A stretch of DNA of 64,000 bases, taken from contig OX246741.1 in assembly GCA_945910005.1 (NCBI GenBank), positions 1,350,001 to 1,414,000 on the forward strand, in the 5' to 3' direction. The notes under the pieces were generated by a model, which was not told the origin of the DNA, made no database searches, and was given only the letters and a program-made list of their open reading frames with translations. This DNA is from Isoperla grammatica. Its lineage: Eukaryota > Arthropoda > Insecta > Plecoptera > Perlodidae. Positions 55,701 through 64,000 of the stretch are shown in pieces (the first letter of the stretch is position 1; each line of letters begins with the position of its first letter). A program made the translations under genes and the position numbers.

Positions 55701-57449
55701 ATCCCAGGACATGTCCGAAATAATCACCAACGTCAATATCAACGAACTAAGGGCGTAAAGACCAAAGAGGATGGTCGTTCCTTCTAACCTTGCCACCCCT
55801 CAGAGTAGTTTAATGAACTCGCCACGTGCCTCACCACGCTTTACAAGACGGATGTCAACCCGGGGCTCCTGACGCGTCACGCGCAACACATGCGACATCT
55901 TTTTTACCACGACGCGTCACGGGCGATGTGACGTCATTGTCTCCGCGGGCAAAACTCATCCTCTCTCGCTGTGTTTTAGTGATTAATTCCTCGCTGCTTC
56001 GAGAGCAAGAGACTGAGCCCTTGTCTTGTAATCCCTGCAGGCGCCAGCACGAGTAGCCCGCCAGCACGAGTAGCCCGCCAGCACGAGTAGCCCGCCAGCA
56101 CGAGTAGCCCGCCAGCACGAGTAGCCCGCCAGCACGAGGGGCCCGCCACAAAACATTACAAAATTCACACTCGCCGATATAAAGAGTAGTACAGCAACCT
56201 TCCTTATCAACACAACACCTCGTCGGAGGCGTCAGTTGCTCCTTGTGTGAATCTAGCAATCATTAGTCTGCATGTTGATTCTTGTAGTCCATATTGAAAG
56301 CTTCAATTATTTGGTTTGGCCATAGCCAGAGAAGTTATTAAAATAGGCTTGGCATATATTTATATTATAAGCTTTGCTAAACGCACTCTAACTCTAGCGG
56401 TCATTGAAGTACACAAGTCATGGCCCTGTGGTAGCGTTCATGGGTCTAGTCACGTGGTACGCTCAAGGGAGACTTCTTTTCTTTACTACCCTTGATACTC
56501 ATGTCGCAGGGTGTATTTGCGACAACTGATATCGCAGGGTGTATTTGCGCAACAAGTCTCCTGGCCTCGTCGCTGCGTGAGTGACAGGAAACATAATCCA
56601 TCCATTCAGATCCGCAATCCAATAGATAAGTAAAACATGATTGTTTTTATAGAGTTGACAGGTTCAACGTAATCTTATCAACTAATAGTAGAGGTTAATC
56701 TTATTACTGTCAAGTACTCGCAGCTAGAGAGGGAGGGGGGGGGAGACTGTAATCGATGAGGACCGACTCTTCAGTGGCGGAACCAGGATTCAGAGACATT
56801 CAAGGGGACCTCCCGCTATATGGAGCCGTTTTGGCTTCAAGGTTTACGGAACCTCCGCTAGGGGATACATAGTCTGCTTGGATCTCTCGATCTACGCCCT
56901 ATACGTAACGAGTCGTTTCAAAACGATTGGAAGGTGGACATGTAAGAATATCATAAAGGTGTATATTCATGAAAGCCGGCCTGATAGATAAAAATATACA
57001 CGCTGCAATATTACAGGGTCGTCAATTTGGACTCCAATAATTTCTTATTTCTCCAATTGACTCCAATATAACTAGGAAACTAACAGTAACGAATTAAATT
57101 ACTAGACACTTTTTCAATCATTTTTTTTTTTTTGAAACTCCGTTCTATGCCGAGCATTTGTTCTTGATGTTACTAAACAGGCTACTGGGGGATCCTCGCC
57201 CCCTCTTACCTCTGCGTAGAAGACATCGTCTGCCTCGGAGTCCGACACAGTACCGTCCCCACTAAACACGGGCTGGGCCGGCGAGCGTTCAAACCCCCCT
57301 TCAGACATCGACCGCGGCATCGCTAACACTGACTCGATCATGTCTTCACATCGCCCGAGATAACAGATAAGAGATAACCTTGCACTCGCTGATAATGGCA
57401 CGAGATATTTGCATAACAAAGCTGCGAGGATGCAGAGCGTTTTGCACAC
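39826..57449 (-). CDS. AJM1: AJM1-like apical-junction protein
   Basis: Exons, minus strand from 5' to 3': 57210-57449 (start uncertain), 53597-53858, 51941-52185, 51164-51542, 47327-47611 and 39826-40892. Phases match; 825 residues from the Met at 57449. Vertebrate AJM1 (C9orf172) and the nematode ajm-1 alpha/beta region act at apical cell junctions. Matches to that family are SLQKLNVPDWYKNSVAGR in exon 2 and the whole last exon: HCRYSKCSKAASATEARRT, YKTCHNCAHVYCSRECRRAH, LCRQVLATA, AERFV, LGEPSFVGWAEL and RWERQLVSRCAKLRLCRS. The Cys/His region (about residues 522-568) looks like a MYND-type zinc site. The middle exons are Ser/Pro-rich and disordered. A LINE and several MITEs occupy the introns. 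Confidence 0.75.
42109..42957 (+). CDS. LINE ORF1-like protein
   Basis: About 282 residues, rich in Pro, Ala, Thr and Ser, with a ~67-residue internal duplication around PLYELTRCPTVNTPWPTLES. No zinc knuckle, RRM or esterase motif is seen. Position just 5' of the endonuclease supports ORF1. The frame is open upstream to near 41976, so the true start may be lost with the 5' truncation. Confidence 0.5.
   Translation: MTSMPPINPSAHAIFPDDAMEPAVLEEPLYELTRCPTVNTPWPTLESISAEQPAEGNSAATATGCPRVTSMPPPHTPAHALSPVETREYMAQEIEPPSDPTLSPVAATVSLTDAVTDVADVDSAAPVISTTPITGHLGDLSPSPATGIATTVTATLDVEPLAAPLPSPEAAVASVFSTNAVNNTNMPAASTMIASGQTSAQPVIAASSTTIPMAAAPGGQPPPCIVGPTASVVASGSILNINLSHQFSRDPIQTRSRRPNTQITLATNPRNFPIMPLQTPPP
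43020..44125 (+). pseudogene. LINE ORF2, endonuclease part
   Basis: APE-like endonuclease domain. Visible are ASLNICSVRNKIEEVELLTK (start of the fold), DIFCLSEHWL (catalytic Glu region), GGVGILAK, LSIYRSP, VLCSDHNVDLL (Asp/Asn region), STPTRVT, LIDNIF and GLSDHHLI (the SDH motif). A basic linker EIRAEAQILRSLHVELKSS follows. A GTG occurs at 43065, but the domain clearly starts earlier. The frame runs into the inserted element and stops at 44153, so the gene is broken. Confidence 0.88.
44126..44562. mobile_element. hAT-type MITE inserted in the LINE ORF2
   Basis: Ends are inverted: CAGTGATGATTTCAG at the left and CTGAAATCATCACTG at the right. The 8-bp ACCACAGC is duplicated on both sides (44118-44125 and 44563-44570). 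The interior has facing G and C runs near 44153-44160 and 44510-44540 and no coding capacity. The codon phase of the LINE is the same in the two duplicate copies, so insertion into one intact frame is clear. Confidence 0.92.
44571..46326 (+). pseudogene. LINE ORF2, reverse transcriptase part
   Basis: RT domain with NNYRPISLLSSFSKIFE, QHGFLKNKSTTSAL, MFYDMTKAFDTIDHTILLTK, VVCGVPQGSILGPLAYILYV and the catalytic IQYADDSS. The C-terminal thumb and tail include VKVLGLFLNENLDWSSHV and FILQKRVVRIIAGVSRKHSC. No frameshift is seen within it, so the copy is young apart from the insertion. RNase H is not evident, consistent with CR1/L2/jockey-type elements. The frame upstream of 44571 belongs to the inserted element, not to the LINE. 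Confidence 0.92.
47327..47611 (-). CDS. AJM1-like exon 5
   Basis: Enters after TTACAG and leaves at GCAG|GTAGG, both phase 1. Encodes FDLQTEIDLELRKITQVLEV, a likely helical or coiled segment, then TTLEDVLDSLLGLPP and a Pro/Ser-rich stretch ending RRSCGDLRADIAG. Confidence 0.75.
47612..48965. other. AJM1-like intron 4, A/T-rich part
   Basis: No gene or repeat family recognised here, nor in 49614-51163 on the other side of the inverted-terminus element. Base composition is strongly A/T with scattered AATAA words. Confidence 0.4.
48966..49613. mobile_element. ~648-bp inverted-terminus element
   Basis: GCCATGTTTACATAGAG at the left and the inverse CTCCATGTAAACATGGC at the right. Flanked by TA (48964-48965 and 49614-49615), or by longer TAATA-like sequence. 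The interior has GGATTGGATT words at both ends. No transposase. Probably a non-autonomous DNA element in AJM1-like intron 4. Confidence 0.7.
51164..51542 (-). CDS. AJM1-like exon 4
   Basis: Runs from VPNLSEVRTSIKEVTSAIVH to KPPHHRVHVNG, leaving in phase 1 at AACG|GTGAG. The start is a predicted helix; the rest is Ser/Gly/Pro-rich and probably disordered (EDTPSNRSPRWEGGDWGSIS). Confidence 0.78.
51941..52185 (-). CDS. AJM1-like exon 3
   Basis: Acceptor TCCAG at 52187-52186, donor ACAG|GTCAGT. Encodes LLSPSPTPSPHVFTRWSTSR, a Ser/Thr-rich stretch, then NYRQPYLGWRSQERLSRPRT and GIPQQVSPTKQQ. Low complexity; in phase with both neighbours. Confidence 0.72.
52238..52387. mobile_element. Foldback MITE, copy 2
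   Basis: Same element as 2857-3008: TCCCAAGACTACCTTACACA, TTTCGTCACAGG, CGTAGCCAATCAGCGATCGG, and an inverted right arm ending GTAAAGTAACCTTGG. About 85% similar by eye. It lies in AJM1-like intron 2, 50 bases upstream of the exon 3 acceptor. Confidence 0.78.
53005..53153. mobile_element. 149-bp foldback element with CpG-rich termini
   Basis: CATGTCTCTTGCCGCGCGGC at 53012-53031 is an exact inverse of 53121-53140. The arms extend inward with GTGACCAATCAGAACTC against GTGATTGGTTGC. Probable MITE in AJM1-like intron 2. Confidence 0.75.
53414..53472. repeat. GA-rich simple repeat
   Basis: GAGAGAGCGAGAGAGAGATG units, about 60 bases, near AJM1-like exon 2. Confidence 0.9.
53597..53858 (-). CDS. 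AJM1-like exon 2 (LNVPDWY motif)
   Basis: Acceptor TTGCAG, donor GGGG|GTGAGT. Encodes PPENELQKIGAGERVMSEHQ, then LRVQRSLQKLNVPDWYKNSV, a motif shared by AJM1 and related junction proteins, then a Ser-rich end (KTTSLSSLGSSQSAAARSPT). Confidence 0.8.
54593..54652 (-). mobile_element. tRNA-like fragment
   Basis: The minus strand contains GTTGGACGAGACTCCGCAGT and CCCCCGGGTTCGAGCCTCGT, with a B-box-like GGTTCGA. Stem pairing is partial, so this is a SINE or tRNA relic rather than a working tRNA. Confidence 0.35.
55388..55650. repeat. 43-bp minisatellite, six copies
   Basis: Unit AAAGGTCGACAAGTAGTCGA followed by AATATTGGCGGGAAACGGTG and CGC. Variants (AGTACTCG, AGTAGTCA, TCGTAA) distinguish copies. 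In AJM1-like intron 1. CGACTAC/GTAGTCG words make each unit partly self-complementary. Confidence 0.93.
56041..56145. repeat. 17-bp minisatellite, six copies
   Basis: Unit GCCAGCACGAGTAGCCC, near-perfect, in AJM1-like intron 1. Confidence 0.93.
56773..56830. mobile_element. hAT-type terminus fragment
   Basis: CAGTGGCGGAACCAGGATTC resembles the left end of the element at 34719. No matching right end was found nearby, so this is a fragment. Confidence 0.35.
57210..57449 (-). CDS. AJM1-like first recognised coding exon
   Basis: Ends GACGATGTCTTCTACGCAGAG-like coding sequence at donor GAG|GTAAG, phase 0. The convincing part is MIESVLAMPRSMSEGGFERS and SDSEADDVFYAE. The Met at 57341 (MIESV) is a good internal start. 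The upstream part (from 57449) is hydrophobic and may be untranslated. Alternatively the exon begins at an acceptor ending 57389 and joins an upstream exon at 58047-58176. Confidence 0.5.
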
Positions 57450-57495
57450 GATTCGGTAGCTCTACATTAAGAGCCATCAAGGGCGAGCGACCACA

Positions 57496-57815
57496 TTGAA
57501 GGTGTCTAACCTCTTTGGACACGTAGGAAGGTGTCTAAGTTCTTTGAACGCGTCGGAAGGTGTCTAACCTCTTTGGACACGTAGGAAGGTGTCTTAAGTT
57601 CTTTGAAAGCGTACGAAGGTGTCGAAGCTCTTTGGCCACATAGGATGGTGTCTCAGTTCTTTGGACATAGAGTAAGGTGTAAAATTTCTTTGGCCACGTA
57701 GGAAGGTGCCTAAGCTCTTTGGACACGTAGTAAGGTGTTTAAGTTCTTTGGCCACGTAGGAAGGTTAAGTTCTTTGAACGCGTCGGAAGGTGTCTAAGTT
57801 CTTTGGACACGTGGG
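57496..57815. repeat. ~30-bp minisatellite, about ten copies
   Basis: Units of AAGGTGTCTAAGTTCTTTGG followed by ACACGTAGG, with substitutions and indels between copies. It lies just upstream of the first recognised AJM1-like exon. Confidence 0.9.
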
Positions 57816-58046
57816 TGCACGCGTACTGAACTTGACATCGTTCAACTAGGAAACAAAATCTTTCCCAGAGTTATAATAGTGGGAATGTCAGTAATTATCT
57901 GATGTCACGTTAGTCAACGTTTGCATCATCTTTGAGGCCTACTGAGTACTGACGATAAAAATAGCGAAGTTCTCACGTATTACGTAACTCCACTGTAAGA
58001 CTGTTGCTAACTATTAAGAGAACAAAATCCTTGTAAACCATACTAC

Positions 58047-58176
58047 CAGGTTCGATTACTGGCTCGGGTGTTGATGTCAGTAGCGTTCTTTCATGTTCGT
58101 ATTCTAGCGAGAAGTGAGGCCCACGATCAAACACATCGTCACACATGACACGAGGCTCGGCACGGACCCGCTTCAT
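58047..58176 (-). CDS. Candidate upstream exon of the AJM1-like gene
   Basis: An open segment MKRVRAEPRVMCDDVFDRGP to TSTPEPVIEPG ends at CCTG|GTAGTA in phase 1. It would join in frame to an acceptor ATTATCAG at 57390-57389. Phase agreement is the only support, and part of it resembles a tRNA T-arm (GGTTCGATTACTGG on the plus strand), so it may instead be repeat-derived. Confidence 0.25.
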
Positions 58177-60000
58177 GCACAGTTGAACGATTACTCAGTC
58201 AGCCGCACTGGCTGAGGGGACACTTGACTGGCGCTCAAACACTGACCAGGGCCGTGTTTAGGTAGTGAGCCGGCCCTCGGGAAATCACTTTGCCGTCCCC
58301 CAACCTTACTACGTACATATTGGATTTAACTAATGGTAAAACCATTAGTTGGATCATTATCATCATTATCAACATCATCACCTGCAATGCCTATAACTAC
58401 ACAGTATACACGTCGCACCTTATTTGCAGCAAAGTTGTCTATTCGATGTATGGTACGGGAAGTACCTATACATTGCCCTGGGGAATAGATGGTTACTATT
58501 ATCTTGCAATAATACATCAATATTTTTTTAAATTCTCAATTGTGCAAATATGCAGATCATTTTAGAGCTTCTGGCATCGACCATGCAAGGATCTTCATTA
58601 TGACAAACTCGAACCGTACACAGTCCAAGGAATTGGAACGGTGCCTAAAGTACCGTCATTATCTCCGTCCCAGACACTTCCTTAACGACTAGTCGGCGAA
58701 TGTTCCAAACCAAAATCCAAATTGTAGAAATAAACTTCCAGTCACAAACTAACAGACATGTCTTCTAGTATTGTGTATGAACTATGAACTAAATATAGCA
58801 TTTCAGTTATCGGCCAAACACAATCATTCACACTTTTTCACAATTAATTGTCAACAACAGTTACAAAGTTGTGTCGAGGTTATAATAGCGTCGGTTTTAG
58901 ACGCCCCGTTCGATCGGCAGAGCTGTTGGTAACTTTCGCATTTGGGAACGAGCGATTTTCGAACGTGCACTTTGATTCGTATTTTTAAGACAGAGCAATA
59001 TTTTAAATATTTAATTTTTAAACTGTTAAATTTAAATCCCCTCCCCATGTGAGTAATACCATTACTCTCTACTCCCTTGAACACAGCGGAGCAACACCAT
59101 AATTGGCGATCAAATGTTCCGAACCCATGGCCCGTGGACAAACGATTCTGTCTGGACACCGGAGAGAGCAGACTCGCCGAGAAATAGTCCATGAAATTCA
59201 AATAAGATTCTTTTTTGCAGTCTAGAAGCGGAACGGACGCATAGTGACCAGCCTTGTGGCTGTTGTCACGTGGTCTGTGACGTCATCACCCTCTTAGGAC
59301 AGCGTTCAACTCGTACATCGCACCTCCCAAAGTAACAGTGTCCTCTGAGACTGAGACCATCTGTCTAGAGAGGGTGGGTTAGTGAGGGTAGTAAACACGT
59401 GTCATTTTCGGCAGACCCACCGCCTTCGTCGGACGCGAGGTCCTCTACACCTCGCGGCCGACGAAGACGGTAGATGCTTCAGAAAATTCACGTTCCCCAA
59501 CTTCACTACTACAGAGTCGTGATGATCGGTCATCATGGACATCTACAATGAACAAGTATTTTATTTCGGTTATGCGACATCTACACCGAAGCGTTAACTA
59601 TTTCCATAGCGACCCAGGACGAGCATGAGCAACATATCCGGACCCAGGACATGATATCACACTGCTGAGAAGCTGAGTAATGAGTTTAGTGAGAAGAACT
59701 GTCACTACTCACTTGCGACACTGAACCGAACGTCCTGTGGGAACCGACACAACGCGAAAGTAGAATAACCAACGTAACACTTCATTCACTGAGAGAATTG
59801 CCTTCACAATCTGAATCAGTAATTCAGCAATTACATAATTTATTAATTTACTTTTTTCCCCGTTCGTGAAAAGGACAGACTTCTTATTGAACCTGTTCAA
59901 TATGAAGTAACTTATTTACTTTACAGTACATAATTTTATCAAAACGCGACTACAGCTCATTATGAAGAACTGTTCAAAGCAACCCCCCCCCCCCCCCCCC
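58177..60000. other. Region without a recognised gene
   Basis: Short frames at 58290-58565, 58851-59201 and 59709-59900 have no recognisable domain. A 23-base C run lies at 59983-60005. It may contain the promoter or 5' UTR exons of the AJM1-like gene, but I see no decisive signal. Confidence 0.45.
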
Positions 60001-60005
60001 CCCCC
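59983..60005. repeat. Poly-C run of 23
   Basis: Uninterrupted C run; similar runs lie at 61365-61379 and 63980-63998, and G runs at 60331-60349 and 61657-61671. Confidence 0.95.
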
Positions 60006-60127
60006 ACAACAAACGACACCCCTCATATGGGAGTCTTTTACATAGCCTAGTAATCTCCTTCGCACATATATCAAATAAAATGATGTACTCACAATCCCTG
60101 GTGACAGTATTGTCAGCAATTGTACAA

Positions 60128-60178
60128 AGTTTGCCCCGACCGGGAATCGAACCCGGATCCCCCGAGGGCCCGAGTGAA
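60128..60178 (-). mobile_element. tRNA-like 3' half
   Basis: The minus strand reads GGATCCGGGTTCGATTCCCG then GTCGGGGCAAA, a clean T-arm and acceptor-like end. The 5' half is replaced by (GTT)n at 60181-60204. Likely the remnant of a tRNA or SINE. Confidence 0.45.
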
Positions 60179-60597
60179 GCGTGTTGTTGTTGTTGTTGTT
60201 GTTGTTTACCTGAGCGCGATGCTGGGCTGGCGGGCGACCTGGCAAGACTGGGCGGGTGAGTACCCGCTCATTTAGATACGCCACGGTCTACTTCGCAGGG
60301 AATCGTGTCAAACAAATAGCCGAATAACTCGGGGGGGGGGGGGGGGGGGCGTGTGTGAACGGAACAAGACATCGGGACGCAGCTTTTTGGGATGTTTTTA
60401 ATATTTTATCAGTACATGTTTTCATTGTAGGCATGGTGAAAACAACTGCTTTGTCAATAGCATCCTTTCTTTATTCCCGACGAGGCAATCAGAAGTGTTT
60501 TCACTTGAGAACTACATGACAGATAATAAAGGTTTCTAAACACTCTCAAGAAACCGCCAGTGCTCCACAAAACTGGCAACACGTATAATAGACATTC

Positions 60598-61330
60598 CAG
60601 AATTCAACGATTACTCAACGAAGTCAACATACACGTTCCAATGTTCAACGGATTTATCACCGTTCGTGTGCCAGAAACCATCGGTGAGTCTTCGTTGAGT
60701 AACCAGACTCAACTAGGAAATAGTTCGATGACCCGTTGACATACGGCGGGAATGTAGTTCAGTTTCAAAATGAATGAAGCGCTTCTGCAGTCTGTTGCAA
60801 AAGAAACAACAGCAGAGAATGTTCAAGGTTTAACTTGGGTCGTCGAAAAGCAGGCTCGAAATGTGGACCAATCCTGTTCATCAACTTCTTTAATTAGAAC
60901 GTAACTAGGCCTAGCATTAATTAACTATCAGAAGAATTCACTACAATCGACAGGCATGAAGCAAAATAAATAACTTCTTGTGACAGACGTTCTATTAAGA
61001 CGAAAATGACGTCTAAAATCTTCGTCGTCATAGTGTTCAACTACATTTACAGCATAATTTCTAATTTTAGTTCGTTTGCGCCTCGGTTTTAATGCGTCGT
61101 CAGAGTTTTCGGAGTCTTCAGAATATGAAATAAACGCAGAACATGCTGAAACGACCGAAGCGATGATGGGAGGAATAATTTCTAATACTTGGTACATCAT
61201 TTTGTAGGTTATGGATTATCGCGCCATACCCTGGTCATCGCTAGTGTTCCAATATTCACCGACAATCGCACTCAACGATGACGTCATTTACCGTTGAGTT
61301 GGTTGCATTTTCGTTGAATTTTGGAATGCG
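60598..61330 (-). mobile_element. Harbinger-like transposon remnant
   Basis: CATTCCAGAATTCAACGA at the left and TCGTTGAATTTTGGAATG at the right are inverted. Between them a minus-strand frame (60928-61200) encodes DSENSDDALKPRRKRTK and then YDDEDFRRHFRLNRTSV. The latter resembles the FRxxFRLxRxxF stretch near the N-terminus of PIF/Harbinger transposases. The frame stops soon after and the DDE part is missing, so this is a deleted, non-autonomous copy. The target duplication is not clear. Confidence 0.5.
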
Positions 61331-61895
61331 TATGTACTACATAACGATTCGAACGACCCCCTCTCCCCCCCCCCCCCCCAACCATTGGGCAAGAACAAAA
61401 ATAGCAAATCAACCCGTGAGAGCCCAAACAAACAAACAAACAAATACATCACATGATTTTGCAACTATATGCAGCACTAAGCTATTATACAAATGAATCT
61501 TTTTGAGAGAGGGGCCAGTAAAAAAAACTACCGACAAGTCTCGACTGCGGAATTACGGTAGTTTCGAAACAAACAAAGCATAATTAAGTTTCGTGAGACA
61601 TTTCTAGGAACTAAGAAAAATGGGTCAATATTTTGTTAATTCCCCTGCTCGGGGGTGGGGGGGGGGGGGGGCTGGTACCCACGCACACACACAGCCCAGC
61701 GGTGTGTGTTGCCGCCTGGTACCGGCTGGGAGGACTCGTCATTCCGTAGCAAGACTTGTCACGTGTCATGCGACCTCAGATCCTTATAACCGCCCCTTCA
61801 CGCACGCTGTTTCACGCAAGTCAACAGATTCCTGGCCCGTATGGGTTGCATTGCATGGTCACAACGTACGGAGGATTCAGCTTCGCCTCCGAACT

Positions 61896-62390
61896 CGCAC
61901 CATCTTCATCCCCCCCTCACATGACCTCGCACCATCTTCATCCCCTCCTCACATGACCTCGCACCATCTTCATCCCCTCCTCACATGACCTCGCACCATC
62001 TTCATCCCCCCCTCACATGACCTCGCACCATCTTCATCCCCCCCTCACATGACCTCGCACCATCTTCATCCCCCCCCCCTCACATGACCTCGCACCATCT
62101 TCATCCCCTCCTCACATGACCTCGCACCATCTTCATCCCCCCCTCACATGACCTCGCACCATCTTCATCCCCCCCTCACATGACCTCGCACCATCTTCAT
62201 CCCCCCCCCCTCACATGACCTCGCACCATCTTCATCCCCTCCTCACATGACCTCGCACCATCTTCATCCCCCCCTCACATGACCTCGCACCATCTTCATC
62301 CCCCCCTCACATGACCTCGCACCATCTTCATCCCCTCCTCACATGACCTCGCACCATCTCCATCCCCTCCTCACGTGACCTCGCATTATC
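61896..62390. repeat. 32-bp minisatellite, about 15 copies
   Basis: Unit CATGACCTCGCACCATCTTC followed by ATCCCCTCCTCA. The C-run length varies between copies (CCCCTCC, CCCCCCC, CCCCCCCCC). Confidence 0.94.
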
Positions 62391-62597
62391 ATCGCCCGGA
62401 CTGCTGCGTCGTTCCAAACCTTCAGGCCGAAATGAAAGTATAATCCACGGCTCTAAACCACCCCATTTCATTTCACCCTGGAGCAACCACCGTTCTCGCC
62501 CTTACCACAATTTACAGTTACTTCTTTGGTTCCTTGGACGTTTTTTTACCCACAACCCTGTAACCTTCAGTTTCTGAACGACTTTCTGAGTCTTTCT

Positions 62598-63207
62598 ACA
62601 CTAGACGACGTTGTATACAGGACACTGTCTGTGCAGCATACACACATACGTCGCCGTAGTCTCTCTACAGTAGGCGACGTTGTATACAGGACACTGTCTG
62701 TACAGCATACACACATACGTCGCCGTAGTCTCTCTACAGTAGGCAACGTTGTATACAGGACACTGTCTGTACAGCATACACACATACGTCGCCGTAGTCT
62801 CTCTACAGTAGGCAACGTTGTATACAGGACACTGTCTGTACAGCATACACACATACGTCGCCGTAGTCTCTCTACAGTAGGCGACGTTGTATACAGGACA
62901 CTGTCTGTACAGCATACACACATACGTCGCCGTAGTCTCTCTACAGTAGGCAACGTTGTATACAGGACACTGTCTGTACAGCATACACACATACGTCGCC
63001 GTAGTCTCTCTACAGTAGGCAACGTTGTATACAGGACACTGTCTGTACAGCATACACACATACGTCGCCGTAGTCTCTCTACAGTAGGCGACGTTGTATA
63101 CAGGACACTGTCTGTACAGCATACACACATACGTCGCCGTAGTCTCTCTACAGTAGGCGACGTTGTATACAGGACACTGTCTGTACAGCATACACACATA
63201 CGTCGCC
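62598..63207. repeat. 69-bp minisatellite, nine copies
   Basis: Unit GTAGTCTCTCTACAGTAGGC, GACGTTGTATACAGGACACT, GTCTGTACAGCATACACACA and TACGTCGCC. Copies are almost identical, with GGCGACG/GGCAACG alternation. As the unit is 23 codons and lacks stops, long frames are open on both strands, which is not evidence of coding. Confidence 0.95.
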
Positions 63208-63389
63208 GGGGCTATTTATACATTCCGGAATTCCCTCTCACTACAGAGAAATGTGTTTGTATGTTTGAGTCAGTCGGTTCACCATTACGAAGGGATCTAG
63301 GCGCTGGTAAATATAGCCCGGGCCATCTGGTGCTTTTCAAAATATCTGCCATGGTCGCGTACAGAACAGAACACGCCTCACATCCCAGC

Positions 63390-63560
63390 CAGGCGCGCAC
63401 ACGCACACGCAGTGACATAGGCCTGCGTGTGCGTGTAGTGGCATACGCATACACACACACACGCACATACGCGCAGCGACATAGGCCTGCGTGTGCGTGT
63501 AGCGGATAGTGGCATACACACGCACATACGCACACACATAAACAAGGGCCAACGCACAGA
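63390..63560. repeat. CA/CG-rich cryptic simple repeat
   Basis: Irregular ACACGCACATACGCAC words with a GCCTGCGTGTGCGTGTAG unit repeated at 63421 and 63488. Confidence 0.8.
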
Positions 63561-64000
63561 CAGTGGCTGACGCATACACGCCCCTGTATTTCATACGTAC
63601 ACGCAGAGGCCTACGCAATACGCATGTACAGGACGAAGTGGCAAACGTATGTTCAAGTATGGCGTACACACAATCATACACATAAACCCAAGGCACCCCT
63701 AGAGGAGGGAGAGGGGAGTAACGGGGTCATGCCCTCCCTTGATAGCGACTCATGATATGTTGCTTTTCTTTCCCAAAACTTGGGGGATAATACTTTAGAA
63801 CTGTAGTGTTCAGTTACAGCACAGAGGTTACAGTTTTAGGTGCAGCAGTAAACGCAGTCTCTACAATTGATTGGTTCTCTGATCCCCAAGGGTTACGTCA
63901 CTACGTGTGAGTGGGGAGGGGGGGGGGTAGGTGTGTTAGTTAGCGTGTACATGTAACAGGTCGTTGCCAATTTTCCTTGCCCCCCCCCCCCCCCCCCCTG

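Noticed and set aside
60928..61200. A host gene encoding a 90-residue acidic protein
   Set aside because: It lies between inverted ends and carries a Harbinger-like motif, so transposon origin is more likely.
61896..62390. CRISPR-like repeat array
   Set aside because: Units are directly tandem with no unique spacers, the repeat length varies only in C runs, and the genome is animal.
62526..63509. 327-residue plus-strand frame and two minus-strand frames with 23-aa repeats
   Set aside because: Three frames are open over the same 69-bp array; none has a domain, splice pattern or composition of a real protein.

Overview
The window is eukaryotic nuclear DNA from an animal, most likely a bilaterian invertebrate. 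Genes are split by many spliceosomal introns. Much of the non-coding sequence is transposon remnants, foldback elements, minisatellites and poly-G/C runs. The gene set (hemicentin, secreted trypsin-like protease, Dr1/NC2-beta, an AJM1-like junction protein) is metazoan. I cannot name the species. The Dr1 protein resembles those of protostomes as I remember them, but that is weak evidence.

Layout. (1) 1-18803, minus: a hemicentin-like extracellular matrix gene whose 3' part lies beyond base 1. Seventeen exons join with consistent phases: a signal peptide and a ~950-residue repeat-rich N-terminal exon, a VWA domain, the hemicentin linker, and four complete plus one partial Ig domains. (2) 20007-35235, minus: a complete 7-exon trypsin-like serine protease (342 aa). 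(3) 24579-27537, plus: a CARF/ALS2CR8-like putative transcription factor nested on the opposite strand in protease intron 5. (4) 36914-37599, plus: complete Dr1 (NC2-beta), 3 exons, 168 aa. (5) 39826-57449 or further, minus: an AJM1-like apical-junction protein ending in a Cys/His zinc region. (6) 57.5-64 kb: no convincing gene, but several minisatellites and a Harbinger-like transposase fragment.

Mobile DNA. A CR1/jockey-like LINE (about 41975-46738) lies in an AJM1 intron and is interrupted by a 437-bp hAT-type element with an exact 8-bp target duplication. A second hAT-type element sits beside the first splice donor of the protease. A 5.5-kb element with 27-bp inverted termini and TAA duplications fills a hemicentin intron. 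There are also foldback elements and tRNA-derived SINEs.

Most unusual observation. At least five splice junctions in two genes are multiplied in tandem. The repeat unit contains the end of an exon plus its splice site, giving long rows of decoy acceptors (48-bp array at hemicentin exon 14; 151-bp array at the last protease exon) or decoy donors (hemicentin exon 2; 75-bp array at protease exon 3; 162-bp array at protease exon 6). Three introns use GC-AG donors, and two of these donors are the ones that are multiplied. The genes are otherwise unrelated in function; nesting and adjacency are the only relationships the sequence shows.
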